Shown piece after piece: positions 31,244 to 39,894 of a stretch of DNA of 64,000 nt. Numbering within the stretch: position 1 is the first letter of the stretch; each line of letters begins with the position of its first letter. A program made the position numbers and the translations under genes. Source of the DNA: a virus; the IMG/VR virus record IMGVR_UViG_3300044972_002460, positions 1 through 64,000 of that record; one strand, given 5' to 3'. Below the pieces are notes generated by a model that was not told the origin of the DNA, ran no database searches, and saw only the letters and a list, made by a program, of their open reading frames with translations.

Positions 31244-32790
31244 CAGCCGAACTCCTGCCAAACAAGGCTGCAAACAGCCGTGTCATTGTTGTTGGTGGCA
31301 ATAGCAGCTACTGTGAGTGTTTCAGCAGTTCCGTTCAACAAGCGTCCCAACTGAACATCTTGGCTTTGGCCTACCGGAGTGGCAGACACAGGACCACCAA
31401 TGGCGTTGCCAACAAAGATACCTTGATCAATAAGTGTTCCTCCTGTTATGGCAGTTGCATTGAGATTGTATTCAACTGAACTGTCTGATCCTGCATCAAC
31501 CCAAGTTAAGGTGCTGTTGTTGGACAAAGTGCCGCCCACAAACACGCCCCATTTGTAGGGATTGCTTTGGCGTCCAAACACGTCCAATCTAGCCGGGAAA
31601 ACAATGCCATCCAATCGAGCTGACTTCAATCTAATGCTCACCAATGGTGTCCAATTGGTTTGACTCACTTGTGGACCTTCCAGCGTCGTGCTTGCACTCC
31701 TGCTTCTGCTGGTGGCTGCATAACCACCTTCAGAGATTACTGTGGAACATATCTGTTTCATAGAGCTGGCACCGCCTGTAATGCCAGTGTTGGTAATCTC
31801 ATAGCGCAAAGGCAAGCTGGCTGTGGTCATATAAACAGAGGTAAAGCTGTTGGCATGATCAAAAGTGTGACATACAATGAATTTGCCATTTATCACAAAG
31901 CCACATCTCACTGATCCAACACCCAGCCATTCGACATCCATCCAGAAAATTTGTGATGTGCTGGGATCCAAATCAAATCCACTTGGATTGTGTAATCCAC
32001 TAAGTCCATTGAGACGGTCTCCGTTCCAGTTTCCTTGTGGTACTTTTTCTGTAGTATCATCCACTACGCCAGAGATGTACTTTCTGATCACAAGGTTTTT
32101 TGTTGTTCCTTCAAGTTCAAAGTAGATGCCATTTTGTGCACCAAAATATCCCACCCGTTGACGCAAATTGGGCTTACCAGCGTTCATCACAAAAGTGCTC
32201 ATAATCAAGAGACTCTTGCCTGGCTGATAATTGAACACTCGCTTTGTTTCTCGAATAATGCTGTCTCCGTTCGCGCCACCAACAGCCAATCCAATACTTG
32301 ACTCATTTGGTAAAAATGTTTCGCTTGTGGTGCCTGATGTGCTGCTATTCCATTTGGTGGGATTGTCACTATAGCGAAAACTGCTGTCAAACAATGTGAA
32401 AGGGTTACTGACTCGTTTGCGGCCAAAGGCGTCTGTTGCTGTGGGATCGTCCAAAGCTGTAACTGAGCCACTCACTATCCATGGATTTGTGCCTTGTGTT
32501 GCCTCTACTGTTCCACCAACTGGCAAATAATCAGTAGTGAGTACCCCGCTGGTACCAACTGATGCAATGTGCATGTTAGCAGCATCTTCCTCAGTGTTGT
32601 TGATGCCCACACTTGAGCTTACATTCACATCTCCTGTTATGGTAATGGATTCACTACCCAACGTTACTGGTAGGGGATCAGGGCTTACAATTCTTGCCCC
32701 AACACGCAGTTCTGGATAACCCTCATCGTCGTATTGCATAGCCAAATGCAAGTTGCGTAATTTTGAATCAATTGGCTTACTTTCAGACAT
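31243..32790 (-). CDS. virion structural protein (tail/fibre type)
   Basis: 515 residues. Low-complexity beta-rich N-terminus (VTLGSESITITGDVNVSSS) and a region typical of tail/baseplate proteins with FGRKRVSNPFTLFDSSFRY, RQRVGYFGAQNGIYFELEG and RKYISG. Such proteins occur widely in T4-like and related phages. Transcribed from a late-type box. Confidence 0.75.
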   Translation of the reverse strand: MSESKPIDSKLRNLHLAMQYDDEGYPELRVGARIVSPDPLPVTLGSESITITGDVNVSSSVGINNTEEDAANMHIASVGTSGVLTTDYLPVGGTVEATQGTNPWIVSGSVTALDDPTATDAFGRKRVSNPFTLFDSSFRYSDNPTKWNSSTSGTTSETFLPNESSIGLAVGGANGDSIIRETKRVFNYQPGKSLLIMSTFVMNAGKPNLRQRVGYFGAQNGIYFELEGTTKNLVIRKYISGVVDDTTEKVPQGNWNGDRLNGLSGLHNPSGFDLDPSTSQIFWMDVEWLGVGSVRCGFVINGKFIVCHTFDHANSFTSVYMTTASLPLRYEITNTGITGGASSMKQICSTVISEGGYAATSRSRSASTTLEGPQVSQTNWTPLVSIRLKSARLDGIVFPARLDVFGRQSNPYKWGVFVGGTLSNNSTLTWVDAGSDSSVEYNLNATAITGGTLIDQGIFVGNAIGGPVSATPVGQSQDVQLGRLLNGTAETLTVAAIATNNNDTAVCSLVWQEFG

Positions 32791-32815
32791 GATGTAGTTC
32801 CTTATTTTGCTTGTG

Positions 32816-32822
32816 TATTTAT
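32816..32822 (-). promoter_or_regulatory. late-type box ATAAATA
   Basis: ATAAATA, 25 bases before the structural gene start; divergent from the box at 32828. Confidence 0.55.
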
Positions 32823-32827
32823 TACCC

Positions 32828-32834
32828 TTAAATA
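32828..32834 (+). promoter_or_regulatory. late-type box TTAAATA
   Basis: TTAAATA ends 4 bases before ATG 32839, so a transcript from it would be leaderless. Confidence 0.5.
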
Positions 32835-32838
32835 GTTG

Positions 32839-33258
32839 ATGAAAAATTGGCGCAAAACACTTTGGTTTATGTTGGGATTGCTGTTACTAGGAGTGGCCTA
32901 TTTGGGCATCATTCTCCCAGGCATTCCTTGGAGCACACCGTCAGTTGGCGCTGCCTATTGTTTCGCCAAATCAAATGATCGCTGGCACAACTGGCTCATG
33001 AACCACAAGTTTTTTGGCCCATTCCTGCAAAATTGGACCAATAAGCGAGTTTTTCCAACAAAAGGCAAATGGGCAATGGTTATCACCATGGACATTAGCC
33101 TTATCACTCTTTGGTTTACAACTGGTAACTTTTGGATATGTGGTGGAGTTGCACTGCTGATGGCAGCAGGTGCGGTTTGGGCATGGCGCTATCCTGGTAG
33201 TGTTCAAGAGTATGAGTCTAGAGTCAGCAGTGGCGCCAAAATAGGCTGGTTACGCTAG
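32839..33258 (+). CDS. YbaN/DUF454-like inner-membrane protein
   Basis: 139 residues. LLLGVAYLGIILPGIPWSTP and SVGAAYCFAKSNDRWHNWLM match the DUF454 pattern (LG-x-LP-x-P, then CFA+S-x-R-x-x-WL), followed by two membrane helices. Cellular role of YbaN is unknown. No SD; starts directly behind a late-type box. Confidence 0.75.
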   Translation: MKNWRKTLWFMLGLLLLGVAYLGIILPGIPWSTPSVGAAYCFAKSNDRWHNWLMNHKFFGPFLQNWTNKRVFPTKGKWAMVITMDISLITLWFTTGNFWICGGVALLMAAGAVWAWRYPGSVQEYESRVSSGAKIGWLR

Positions 33259-34206
33259 ATTTTGTTCAAGCCATTCAACGTATTGCGCCACACCCTGGCT
33301 CACTGAGCACATGCTGCTTGTATAACCAATTGAGCGCAGTTTTGACATTTTGGCTTGCGTGAAGTTTTGGTATTTGTCCCGCAAAGACAGTGGCATATCC
33401 ACATACTGAATTTCATCTGGTAAATTCAAATTATTCAATAGAGCATGTGCCACAATGTTGAAACTTTCGGCTCTTCCAGTACCCACATTGAAAATACCGC
33501 TCTTGTCAGGATTGTCTAAAAACCAACGGATGACATCAACCACATCGCCTACCCACACAAAGTCTCGACTCTGTTCACCGTGGGGCAAATTTGCCACTGT
33601 GCTCTTGAACAATCGCAAGGGATTACCTTGTTTCAATTGTTTGTATTGACTATAGCATACACTGGCCATGGCATTTTTGTGAGATTCGTGTGGACCATAG
33701 ACATTGAAAAACTTCAGTCCCACCCATTGGGGTGGTGTGAGCTTTTGATTTTCAACACATTTCAAGACTTTTTGGTCAAAAACATGCTTGCTCCACCCAT
33801 AAAGATTCAAAGGGCGCAAGGAGCTTAGATTAGATTCGTCATCAAAGCCAGCACTGCCATCACCATAGGTTGCTGCTGAACTGGCATAGATGAACGGCAC
33901 ATTATGTTGAGAACACCATTCCCAAATGTTGGAGCTCAAGGTAAAATTATTTTTCATCACCTCATCGCCGTTGGTGGCTGTGGTATCACTGATGGCGCCC
34001 AAATGGATCACCGCTTTGGGCCCACCAGCTAACGCCCGAGTGATCTCATCTGGCTGCCAAAACTTCCACAGATCACAGTCTCGCAGGTTTGTCCATTTGC
34101 CGTCTGAACCCAAATGATCAACCACAGCCACATCATAACCACTGTTGCACAGGGATTTAACAACGTTGGAGCCAATAAATCCAGCACCGCCAGTAACCAA
34201 TATCAT
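33250..34206 (-). CDS. hldD: ADP-heptose 6-epimerase (HldD)
   Basis: 318 residues, usual length. Rossmann GGAGFIGSN at the N-terminus, SSAATYG and YGWSK (catalytic Tyr-x3-Lys), FFNVYGPHE and GRAESFN, all typical of HldD/RfaD. Converts ADP-D-glycero- to ADP-L-glycero-manno-heptose. With the kinase and adenylyltransferase at 24-25 kb it gives three steps of the pathway. SD GGAG. Confidence 0.9.
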   Translation of the reverse strand: MILVTGGAGFIGSNVVKSLCNSGYDVAVVDHLGSDGKWTNLRDCDLWKFWQPDEITRALAGGPKAVIHLGAISDTTATNGDEVMKNNFTLSSNIWEWCSQHNVPFIYASSAATYGDGSAGFDDESNLSSLRPLNLYGWSKHVFDQKVLKCVENQKLTPPQWVGLKFFNVYGPHESHKNAMASVCYSQYKQLKQGNPLRLFKSTVANLPHGEQSRDFVWVGDVVDVIRWFLDNPDKSGIFNVGTGRAESFNIVAHALLNNLNLPDEIQYVDMPLSLRDKYQNFTQAKMSKLRSIGYTSSMCSVSQGVAQYVEWLEQNLA

Positions 34207-34227
34207 ATTATGAGCTCCTATTTGGGC

Positions 34228-34710
34228 TCAGATATTTAAACCATCCTGGAGATCTAGCTTGTCAATTCGCCCTTGATGCCGCCCGCCGTCAAAAGGAGTT
34301 TGTAGCCAGGTCTGCACACATGCTGAAGCTTGGTCAGGGCCTAGTAACCGTGCACCCAACGCAATGACATTGCTGTTATTGTGACGTCGACTGAGCTCTG
34401 CGCCCACTGGATCATGCACTAGTGCACAGCGAATTCCCTGATGGCGATTGGCTGCTATGCTCATGCCAATGCCACTGCCACAAATCAAAATGCCTCTGTC
34501 AACTCGGCCGCCCAAAACACCAGCACACACTTTGGTGGCATAGTCTGGATAGTCCACTCGATCCTCCGTTTCTGGACCAAAATCAACCACCTCATGTCCA
34601 CGATTTCTCAACAGATTGACCAAGTGTGTTTTAAGTTCCACACCAGCATGATCTGATGCAATTCCAAATGTGTAGCCCTTATTCAAGGCTGCTTTGTCAA
34701 CAAAGTCCAT
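34228..34710 (-). CDS. rpiB: ribose-5-phosphate isomerase B-like
   Basis: 160 residues. GIASDHAGVELK, ICGSGIGMSIAAN (active-site Cys) and SRRHNNSNVIALGARL are RpiB signatures. RpiB interconverts ribose and ribulose 5-phosphate; through transketolase these feed sed-7-P, the heptose precursor, which would fit its place next to hldD. Family members also isomerise other sugar phosphates, so the true substrate is open. Confidence 0.88.
   Translation of the reverse strand: MDFVDKAALNKGYTFGIASDHAGVELKTHLVNLLRNRGHEVVDFGPETEDRVDYPDYATKVCAGVLGGRVDRGILICGSGIGMSIAANRHQGIRCALVHDPVGAELSRRHNNSNVIALGARLLGPDQASACVQTWLQTPFDGGRHQGRIDKLDLQDGLNI
34233..34239 (-). promoter_or_regulatory. late-type box TTAAATA
   Basis: TTAAATA, 26 bases before the hldD ATG and inside the end of the rpiB gene. 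Confidence 0.45.
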
Positions 34711-34713
34711 ACG

Positions 34714-34899
34714 TTAAATCTCTTCCCATTTCAAATCTTTTACCGTCCCATTATACTCAGCATCTAGCTGATCCATCAATTTGAGTTTCAAACGATTTGA
34801 ATCGTTGTCCCGCAGCGCATCTACAATGGTTTCACAAGGAAGATCTTTGTCTTGAAGGAACCCATGATCCCAAGTGATTTCAAACAATCTAAACAACAT
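34714..34899 (-). CDS. hypothetical protein, 61 aa
   Basis: SD GAGG before ATG; overlaps the upstream stop by 11 bases. Acidic, helical (LFEITWDHGFLQDKDL). Not recognised. Confidence 0.7.
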   Translation of the reverse strand: MLFRLFEITWDHGFLQDKDLPCETIVDALRDNDSNRLKLKLMDQLDAEYNGTVKDLKWEEI

Positions 34900-35479
34900 T
34901 TTGTGCCTCTTTTCTCATTTTGCTAACTAGCTTGCTAATGTCCTGACGATCCATGCCAGCCAAATCATCAAAATACACCACATCCTCATTGTGGAGGAAG
35001 AATTGCATTCTGTCACTGTCTCGTAAAGGTTGCCAAAAATAGATGTAGCTTTCGTTACCACAAGAGCCATTGGGGTTAAGTTTCACATCGCCTACACCTG
35101 TGCCGTAGTAGATTGGGCAGCGCCAAACGCCAGCATCATCCGGCCATGCAAGGCTATAGTAAGTGTCTCGCTGATAATCTTTCAACACAACTGGCATAGA
35201 CTTGGGCACTAGATAACCTATAATCACAACCATCCATCGTGGATCTTTGTTTGTTAAAAAGACATTTACCCCGATGAATACCAGCATTCCCAATAGGAAC
35301 ATCACAAAACAACTGAATACTGCCTCAGCCAAGCCCAGTCCAGAGAGCAGTATGCCAACAAAGCCCAGCAGTACTAAACCTCCAAAAATCATAAGTCCAA
35401 TTGTGATACCGGCAGTGAATCCTGTGCCAAACCACTTTCGTAGACGCGTGACTGTGAAAAAGCGGTCAACTAAACTCAC
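34889..35479 (-). CDS. membrane-anchored protein, 196 aa
   Basis: GTG start overlapping the upstream TGA (GTGA), SD AAAGGAG. Two membrane helices (AGITIGLMIFGGLVLLGFVG, AVFSCFVMFLLGMLVFIGVN) then a soluble domain of about 110 residues with YYGTGVGDVKLNPNGSCG. Not recognised. Confidence 0.75.
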   Translation of the reverse strand: MSLVDRFFTVTRLRKWFGTGFTAGITIGLMIFGGLVLLGFVGILLSGLGLAEAVFSCFVMFLLGMLVFIGVNVFLTNKDPRWMVVIIGYLVPKSMPVVLKDYQRDTYYSLAWPDDAGVWRCPIYYGTGVGDVKLNPNGSCGNESYIYFWQPLRDSDRMQFFLHNEDVVYFDDLAGMDRQDISKLVSKMRKEAQNVV

Positions 35480-35811
35480 TTGGAAACTCCTTTGTGTTGA
35501 AAATAACCTTTCAAAAGCTGGCGAATGTTTTCAGCGCCTACGGGATTGGCACTGTGAGTTTGATATCGAAAACCATCAGGGAAAAAAGGTGCATCCATGT
35601 CCTTGGAGATGAGCCAATGTGCAAAGTCATAGCCAGTGGGCGTGCCATCGCCGAGATCGTGATCCAAGCTTACCTCACTTGGACAGCCTAGATCCTCACA
35701 CACAGCCACAGCCTCATCAAAGCTCCGGCATACAATCCACTCGCCAGTGTCCTCATGGGGATAAGCCCAGCTGGGATCGCGAACATCATCAAGGAACAGA
35801 GTGTAAGTCAT
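35476..35811 (-). CDS. cyclic-phosphate processing receiver domain (cREC-like)
   Basis: 111 residues. LFLDDVRDP at the N-terminus, VSLDHDLGDGTPTGYDFAHWL in the middle and HSANPVGAENIRQLL at the end match the cREC family, a receiver-like domain proposed to act on 2',3'-cyclic phosphate RNA ends. Acidic pocket residues (DD, DHD) and HSxNP are present. Lies near other RNA-end enzymes. Confidence 0.8.
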   Translation of the reverse strand: MTYTLFLDDVRDPSWAYPHEDTGEWIVCRSFDEAVAVCEDLGCPSEVSLDHDLGDGTPTGYDFAHWLISKDMDAPFFPDGFRYQTHSANPVGAENIRQLLKGYFQHKGVSK

Positions 35812-35835
35812 CCAATAGGCTCCTTTTCATCCACC

Positions 35836-35863
35836 ATACTAGCACAATCTGCGCCAGTGTCAA
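35836..35863 (-). promoter_or_regulatory. sigma-70 promoter
   Basis: TTGACA, N16, TAGTAT with TGC extension; drives the cREC gene and those behind it. Confidence 0.75.
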
Positions 35864-35873
35864 TCTCTTATAG

Positions 35874-36305
35874 TCAGATGATGCTGCGGCTCTTGTATTC
35901 CCAAACCCGCTCCACACCGCTGAAGGTGGGAGTGGGGAGACTGTCGCCCAGTGTGACCATCTTGAGTTGACTGCACTTTTCCGGTTCAAGAATGCGCGGA
36001 GTTTCCTCACACCAGCCTGTGACGTAGACTGTGATATAGTGGCGCTGATGCTCTGGGAAAAAATCCTCTGTGAACAGTGGCACAGTGCAAGGATCTTTCA
36101 GCATGACACCCAGCTCTTCGGCGACCTCTCGCCGGGCACAGTCCAGCACAGTCTCTGAAAACTCGAGATGCCCTCCGGGAAAACTCCACTCACCCTCGCC
36201 GTGACTACCCTGCCGGCGCATGAGCACATAACCATTTGGCGCAAGGAGCATTACTCCAACACCCACTCGCACTTGGGCCTCAGCCGTATCCTGAGAATCA
36301 ACCAT
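35874..36305 (-). CDS. Nudix hydrolase
   Basis: 143 residues. Complete Nudix box GGHLEFSE-x7-REVAEELG, with GEGEWSFPGGHLEF resembling NUDT/MutT-type nucleotide hydrolases. SD AAAGGA. Upstream is TGCTAATAT, an extended -10 without a clear -35. Substrate unknown. Confidence 0.9.
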   Translation of the reverse strand: MVDSQDTAEAQVRVGVGVMLLAPNGYVLMRRQGSHGEGEWSFPGGHLEFSETVLDCARREVAEELGVMLKDPCTVPLFTEDFFPEHQRHYITVYVTGWCEETPRILEPEKCSQLKMVTLGDSLPTPTFSGVERVWEYKSRSII

Positions 36306-36401
36306 AATTGAATCCTTTCTTATGTTGTCATATTAGCAGGAAAGTGTGCTGTGCCTAGAACAAAAATCAGGAGCCAGACCTGCTCGGATTGCCTTAACTT
36401 G

Positions 36402-36408
36402 TTAAATA
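36402..36408 (+). promoter_or_regulatory. late-type box TTAAATA
   Basis: TTAAATA, 34 bases before ATG 36443. Confidence 0.5.
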
Positions 36409-36442
36409 ACGCAAATGCCTTTTGAACGGAAACAGAATTTAG

Positions 36443-37312
36443 ATGAGAATTCGTGAAATAATTGCCATGCGGCGTCATTCAAAAATCTTCGAACAATCTG
36501 AAGGAGAATGGCTTGATGCTATTGAGAGAGACTGCAAACAATATCTTGCAGCGGTAAAAATAGCCGGTAAATGGCTGTTGAGAGGTCAAAATCCTGGCAA
36601 AATCGCCTACATGGCAACCACCAGCTACAGAAATCCCAAAACCAGCAAAAAAGAATTTTCAGATTTGTTTGACCAAGCTTTGACGCGCCTGGGATTCTCT
36701 GCACTGCGCAGCAGTAGCATCTTTGCCACAAGCGATCCTATTCGAGCAAAAAATTATGGAACAGTCTATATAATATTTCCAATAGACGGCAAACACCAGT
36801 TTACTTACACCAATCAGCATGATCTTGACCTATATCACATTCAGCAGATTCCTCTCAAAAATGAATCTAACACTCAACAGATAGCCGCTGAGCTCATAGC
36901 CTGGATACGTCAATGGGTCAAGAAATATCCTGATGCGCAAAAGCAATTGGACCTCATGTATCCGCCTTTTGCAGGTCTACAGCCCACCGATACTCTAGAG
37001 GAGATAATGGAAAAAGTAGAGGAATTTTGTGATGAAATGGAGATACCCATGCCGCGCATCCCCAGCCATCTCACCAACTGGAATGTTGGCGATGATGAAG
37101 ACGAGGATGATCTTGAAGATGAAGATCTTGAAATAGGAGATGTTGATATGGACGCTTTTGTTGACATGTATCAACCAAGAAAAGACCATCTCGAACAAGC
37201 TCTGGAATCAGAAGTTGAAGTCTACATCTCAGGCGAATATTATGCACTCAAACTAGATGTGTGGGGTGATGCTGTTGCGCAGAGGTTTGGTGTGCCGCCC
37301 AAAGGCACATAG
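36443..37312 (+). CDS. ADP-ribosyltransferase-like phage protein with MRIREI N-terminus
   Basis: 289 residues. After a short N-terminal peptide (MRIREIIAMRRHSKIFEQS), residues 40-130 carry WLLRGQ, SSSIFATSDP and YGTVYIIFP; a conserved Arg, a Ser/Thr-Ser strand and a late Glu (SGEYYAL) fit the R-S-E layout of ADP-ribosyltransferases such as T4 Alt. A highly acidic stretch lies near residue 220. The fold assignment is tentative. Confidence 0.6.
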   Translation: MRIREIIAMRRHSKIFEQSEGEWLDAIERDCKQYLAAVKIAGKWLLRGQNPGKIAYMATTSYRNPKTSKKEFSDLFDQALTRLGFSALRSSSIFATSDPIRAKNYGTVYIIFPIDGKHQFTYTNQHDLDLYHIQQIPLKNESNTQQIAAELIAWIRQWVKKYPDAQKQLDLMYPPFAGLQPTDTLEEIMEKVEEFCDEMEIPMPRIPSHLTNWNVGDDEDEDDLEDEDLEIGDVDMDAFVDMYQPRKDHLEQALESEVEVYISGEYYALKLDVWGDAVAQRFGVPPKGT

Positions 37313-37324
37313 CTACCAAACCGT

Positions 37325-37331
37325 GTAAATA
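37325..37331 (+). promoter_or_regulatory. late-type box GTAAATA
   Basis: GTAAATA ends 5 bases before ATG 37337. Confidence 0.5.
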
Positions 37332-37336
37332 AGACA

Positions 37337-37942
37337 ATGAGAATTTACGATTTAATCCTGCATGACGGCCTGCATGACCAGTTCAACCGCAAAGTGGTGT
37401 TCATGGCAGGAAGCCCAGGATCAGGCAAAACCACAGTTAGAACTCGTATTTTTGGCAGATCTTTGAAAGTTGTTGATCCTGATAGTCTTGCGCAACTTAT
37501 GCAACGATCGCAAACTAATCTAGAAAATATTGATTTTTCACCGCACCCCCTGTCTGCCCAAGCTGAAAAATTCCGTCTCAGTTGGCTTCGCCAGGGATTG
37601 GGCATGATTATAGATGGCACAGGACGAAACTTTCAAGATTATCAACAAAAACGTCAACAATTTTTGTCTTACAACTATTCCGCTGCTATGATATTGGTTA
37701 GAACACCATTTGAAGTTGCACAATCCAATGCAGAACAAAGATTCAAGCACACTGGACGCAAAGTTGATTTTGACTACCTTAAGGATACTTGGCAAAAAAT
37801 TGAAAATAACCGCGCCAACTACAAAAATCTATTCCAGGACGCATACTGGGAAGTGGAGAATTGGGGCACACAAGCTGAGATCCAAATCAGTACGGTGGGA
37901 AGACAGGTCCGTAATTGGCTATCGCAAACACTACACACCTAG
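37337..37942 (+). CDS. P-loop kinase (zeta/PNK-like) with MRIYDLI N-terminus
   Basis: 201 residues. Walker A GSPGSGKTT at about residue 26, DPDS after the first strand (zeta-toxin style), IIDGTGRNF (Walker-B-like) and a helical lid (RFKHTGRKVDFDYL). Could phosphorylate a polynucleotide end, a nucleotide sugar or a small molecule. N-terminus matches the head-targeting-like pattern. Confidence 0.75.
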   Translation: MRIYDLILHDGLHDQFNRKVVFMAGSPGSGKTTVRTRIFGRSLKVVDPDSLAQLMQRSQTNLENIDFSPHPLSAQAEKFRLSWLRQGLGMIIDGTGRNFQDYQQKRQQFLSYNYSAAMILVRTPFEVAQSNAEQRFKHTGRKVDFDYLKDTWQKIENNRANYKNLFQDAYWEVENWGTQAEIQISTVGRQVRNWLSQTLHT

Positions 37943-37950
37943 GTGTGTAG
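37931..37950. repeat. perfect 20-bp palindrome
   Basis: CTACACACCT and its complement AGGTGTGTAG abut exactly at the stop codon of the kinase gene. No T-run follows, so it is more likely a protein-binding site or mRNA 3'-end element than a terminator. Confidence 0.7.
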
Positions 37951-37978
37951 TCGAGCGTGTATCAAATGTCTATACCTG

Positions 37979-37985
37979 ATAAATA
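37979..37985 (+). promoter_or_regulatory. late-type box ATAAATA
   Basis: ATAAATA ends 7 bases before ATG 37993. Confidence 0.5.
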
Positions 37986-37992
37986 AGTGACT

Positions 37993-38548
37993 ATGCTGAT
38001 AACTGAACTTCTCAATGAGAGCACTCCCCGCACTCTTTATCACGGCACTCTCAAAGAGTTTGTGCCAGATATAATGGACTTTGGACTCTTGCCTCAAGTG
38101 GGAAAGTTTACTGCCCATGCCTACCAAGAGTATAGAGAAGCTGGCATACCACTGGAGAATGTGGTGTTTGCTGCTGATCGAGCAGAGTTATACAAGTGCA
38201 TCTCAGCCATCATAGGCCAAATGCGCCATCAGTATCCACAATGGGATCAACACACAGGCACTGATGACATAACAGCAGATGACTTTTTACCGTCATGCTG
38301 CACTGTTGGTGTTGAAGCGTGCGGAAAAGAGATGGCAGCGTAGACCCGAAGATGATTTGGCAGGCTATCATCCACAACAGGTTGAGCCTGGCGACTACTA
38401 CATTCGTGGGGCTGACTTGCCCAATTTTGTGCTCACAGACTTCCTCCGTCGCAACAATGTGCGGCTAGAGACTTTTGGTATTCAAGATGCTGCCACCAGC
38501 CGGGCTGAGCTGGTGAGACAGGGCATTGCGCCCCGTCCCACTCGCTAG
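37993..38548 (+). pseudogene. ADP-ribosyltransferase/Tpt1-like protein, frameshifted
   Basis: Two frames together make one 184-residue protein: the first ends in frame at 38343, but homologous-looking sequence continues in the +1 frame from about 38288 to 38548. The switch lies at the T5 run in GACTTTTTAC. Part one has MLITELLNEST, then TLYHGTLKEFVPDIMDFGLL and VVFAADRAEL; part two has QQVEPGDYYIRGADL. YHGT plus a late VEPGDYY fits PARP/Tpt1-type folds. Sequencing error, true frameshift mutation or programmed +1 shift are all possible. Confidence 0.6.
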
Positions 38549-39699
38549 ACCTGAATGTGGGCCAGCAGTTGCTCTTTGGTAAAGGTGTAGCCACTGTCAG
38601 CCCACAGATTCCTCAGCCGGTCCAGAGTCACGCCATAATCAGGGCCTGGCCGCATGCCCATCTGGATGAGATCGTAACCAGTGACTGGAAACTCAGGCAC
38701 CTCCCAAGTGTCCAGCACAGCCCTCTCAAACACATCCATGTTCTGGAGAGCAGCCAGCTCTCGTGCCCACTCCCGGGAGACGCCATGCACGGCCATCTCA
38801 CGGAAGGGATTTTTCCCCTTCCAGTCCCGATCGGGGTGGGCGAGATACTGGGCCAGATCAATCTCCTCCCTGCTGGCCTTCCAGTGTTTCAGCACACCTG
38901 GTACCTCTCCACGCCACATGTACACCATCAGTGTGACTGGGTTGGTGGTATCGGGCACAGGAGGGACCTGGGGGTGCCCATACCACGGTGCACCACGAGG
39001 AAAGCCAGCAAAGCCAGCCATAAGCTGCGCACGCCACATGTCATCAACCGTGCTTACCCCCTTGGGGCCCGTGATGATCTGTTTGATCTCGCTCCAGATC
39101 CTCTCTACACTGATTGTGCTCAGACCCGCGCGATGCCGTCTCACAGCAGCCAGCGCATCAGCGTCATACTCCTTGCCAAAGCGTGCAGTGAACCTATACC
39201 AACGCAGGATGCGCAGATAGTCCTCCTGGATGCGAGTGTCTGGGTAGCCCACAAACCGCACCCTGCCCTCACGCAGGTCCCGGGCACCGCCGAAGATGTC
39301 AAACAGCTCGCCATCCAGCGTCATGCTCATACTGTTGATGGTGAAGTCCCGCCTGGCAGCGTCCACCGCCCAATCTCGGGTGTAGCGCACCACAGCACGT
39401 CGACCGTCTGTGCTGACATCCTCCCTCAGGCTGGTGATCTCATACGTGACATCGTTCAGCACCACGGTTACTGTGCCATGATCCATGCCAGTGGGGATCC
39501 AGCGTAGTTTCAGCCTCTCGTAGATGGCAGTGGCCTCTTCCGGAGTAGCATCAGTGTGCAGGTCAATGTCGTTTGGAACGTAGCCCAGCAGTGCGTCTCT
39601 TACGCAACCACCAACCAGCCTGAGGCCAAACCCCGCCAGCTGGAACGCATCACGCAGTTCCAGCAGTGCAGGAGTTGTTAGGGGTGCAGCTGGATTCAC
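38545..39699 (-). CDS. cca: CCA-adding enzyme / tRNA nucleotidyltransferase
   Basis: 384 residues from GTG 39699, which overlaps the upstream TGA (GTGA) and has AAGGAA as SD. Class II signatures: GGCVRD (30-35), NDIDLHTDA with catalytic Asp44/Asp46, RRDFTINSM, and EDYLRILRWYRFTARF. Repairs or adds CCA at tRNA 3' ends; phage copies probably sustain host or phage tRNAs. The region is visibly GC-rich. Confidence 0.92.
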   Translation of the reverse strand: MNPAAPLTTPALLELRDAFQLAGFGLRLVGGCVRDALLGYVPNDIDLHTDATPEEATAIYERLKLRWIPTGMDHGTVTVVLNDVTYEITSLREDVSTDGRRAVVRYTRDWAVDAARRDFTINSMSMTLDGELFDIFGGARDLREGRVRFVGYPDTRIQEDYLRILRWYRFTARFGKEYDADALAAVRRHRAGLSTISVERIWSEIKQIITGPKGVSTVDDMWRAQLMAGFAGFPRGAPWYGHPQVPPVPDTTNPVTLMVYMWRGEVPGVLKHWKASREEIDLAQYLAHPDRDWKGKNPFREMAVHGVSREWARELAALQNMDVFERAVLDTWEVPEFPVTGYDLIQMGMRPGPDYGVTLDRLRNLWADSGYTFTKEQLLAHIQV

Positions 39700-39842
39700 T
39701 TCCAGATTTCCTTGAGCTTGCGGGTGTTGAGACGAGGCAGGGTTTGATTGCTGCTCCACAGAGCCATCATCACCAGTGGGAAGTCCAAACGGAACATCCA
39801 ACAAAACAAGTACACCAAAAACAGGCCCCAAACCAAGCTCAT
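39696..39842 (-). CDS. small membrane protein, 48 aa
   Basis: MSLVWGLFLVYLFCWMF then LDFPLVMMALWSS: one or two membrane helices, basic tail (RLNTRKLKEIWK). GGAG 9 bases upstream of ATG; first gene after the promoter, coupled to cca. Confidence 0.7.
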   Translation of the reverse strand: MSLVWGLFLVYLFCWMFRLDFPLVMMALWSSNQTLPRLNTRKLKEIWK

Positions 39843-39866
39843 TGCCGTGTACTCCGTTACCCCCGC

Positions 39867-39894
39867 ACTATAGCACAAGGTCAAGCGTTGTCAA
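39867..39894 (-). promoter_or_regulatory. sigma-70 promoter
   Basis: TTGACA, N16, TATAGT with TGC extension; the -35 lies in the last codons of the 2H gene. Confidence 0.8.

Noticed and set aside
38557-39507. 316-residue plus-strand frame
   Set aside because: Antisense shadow of the CCA-adding enzyme, whose motifs are clear.
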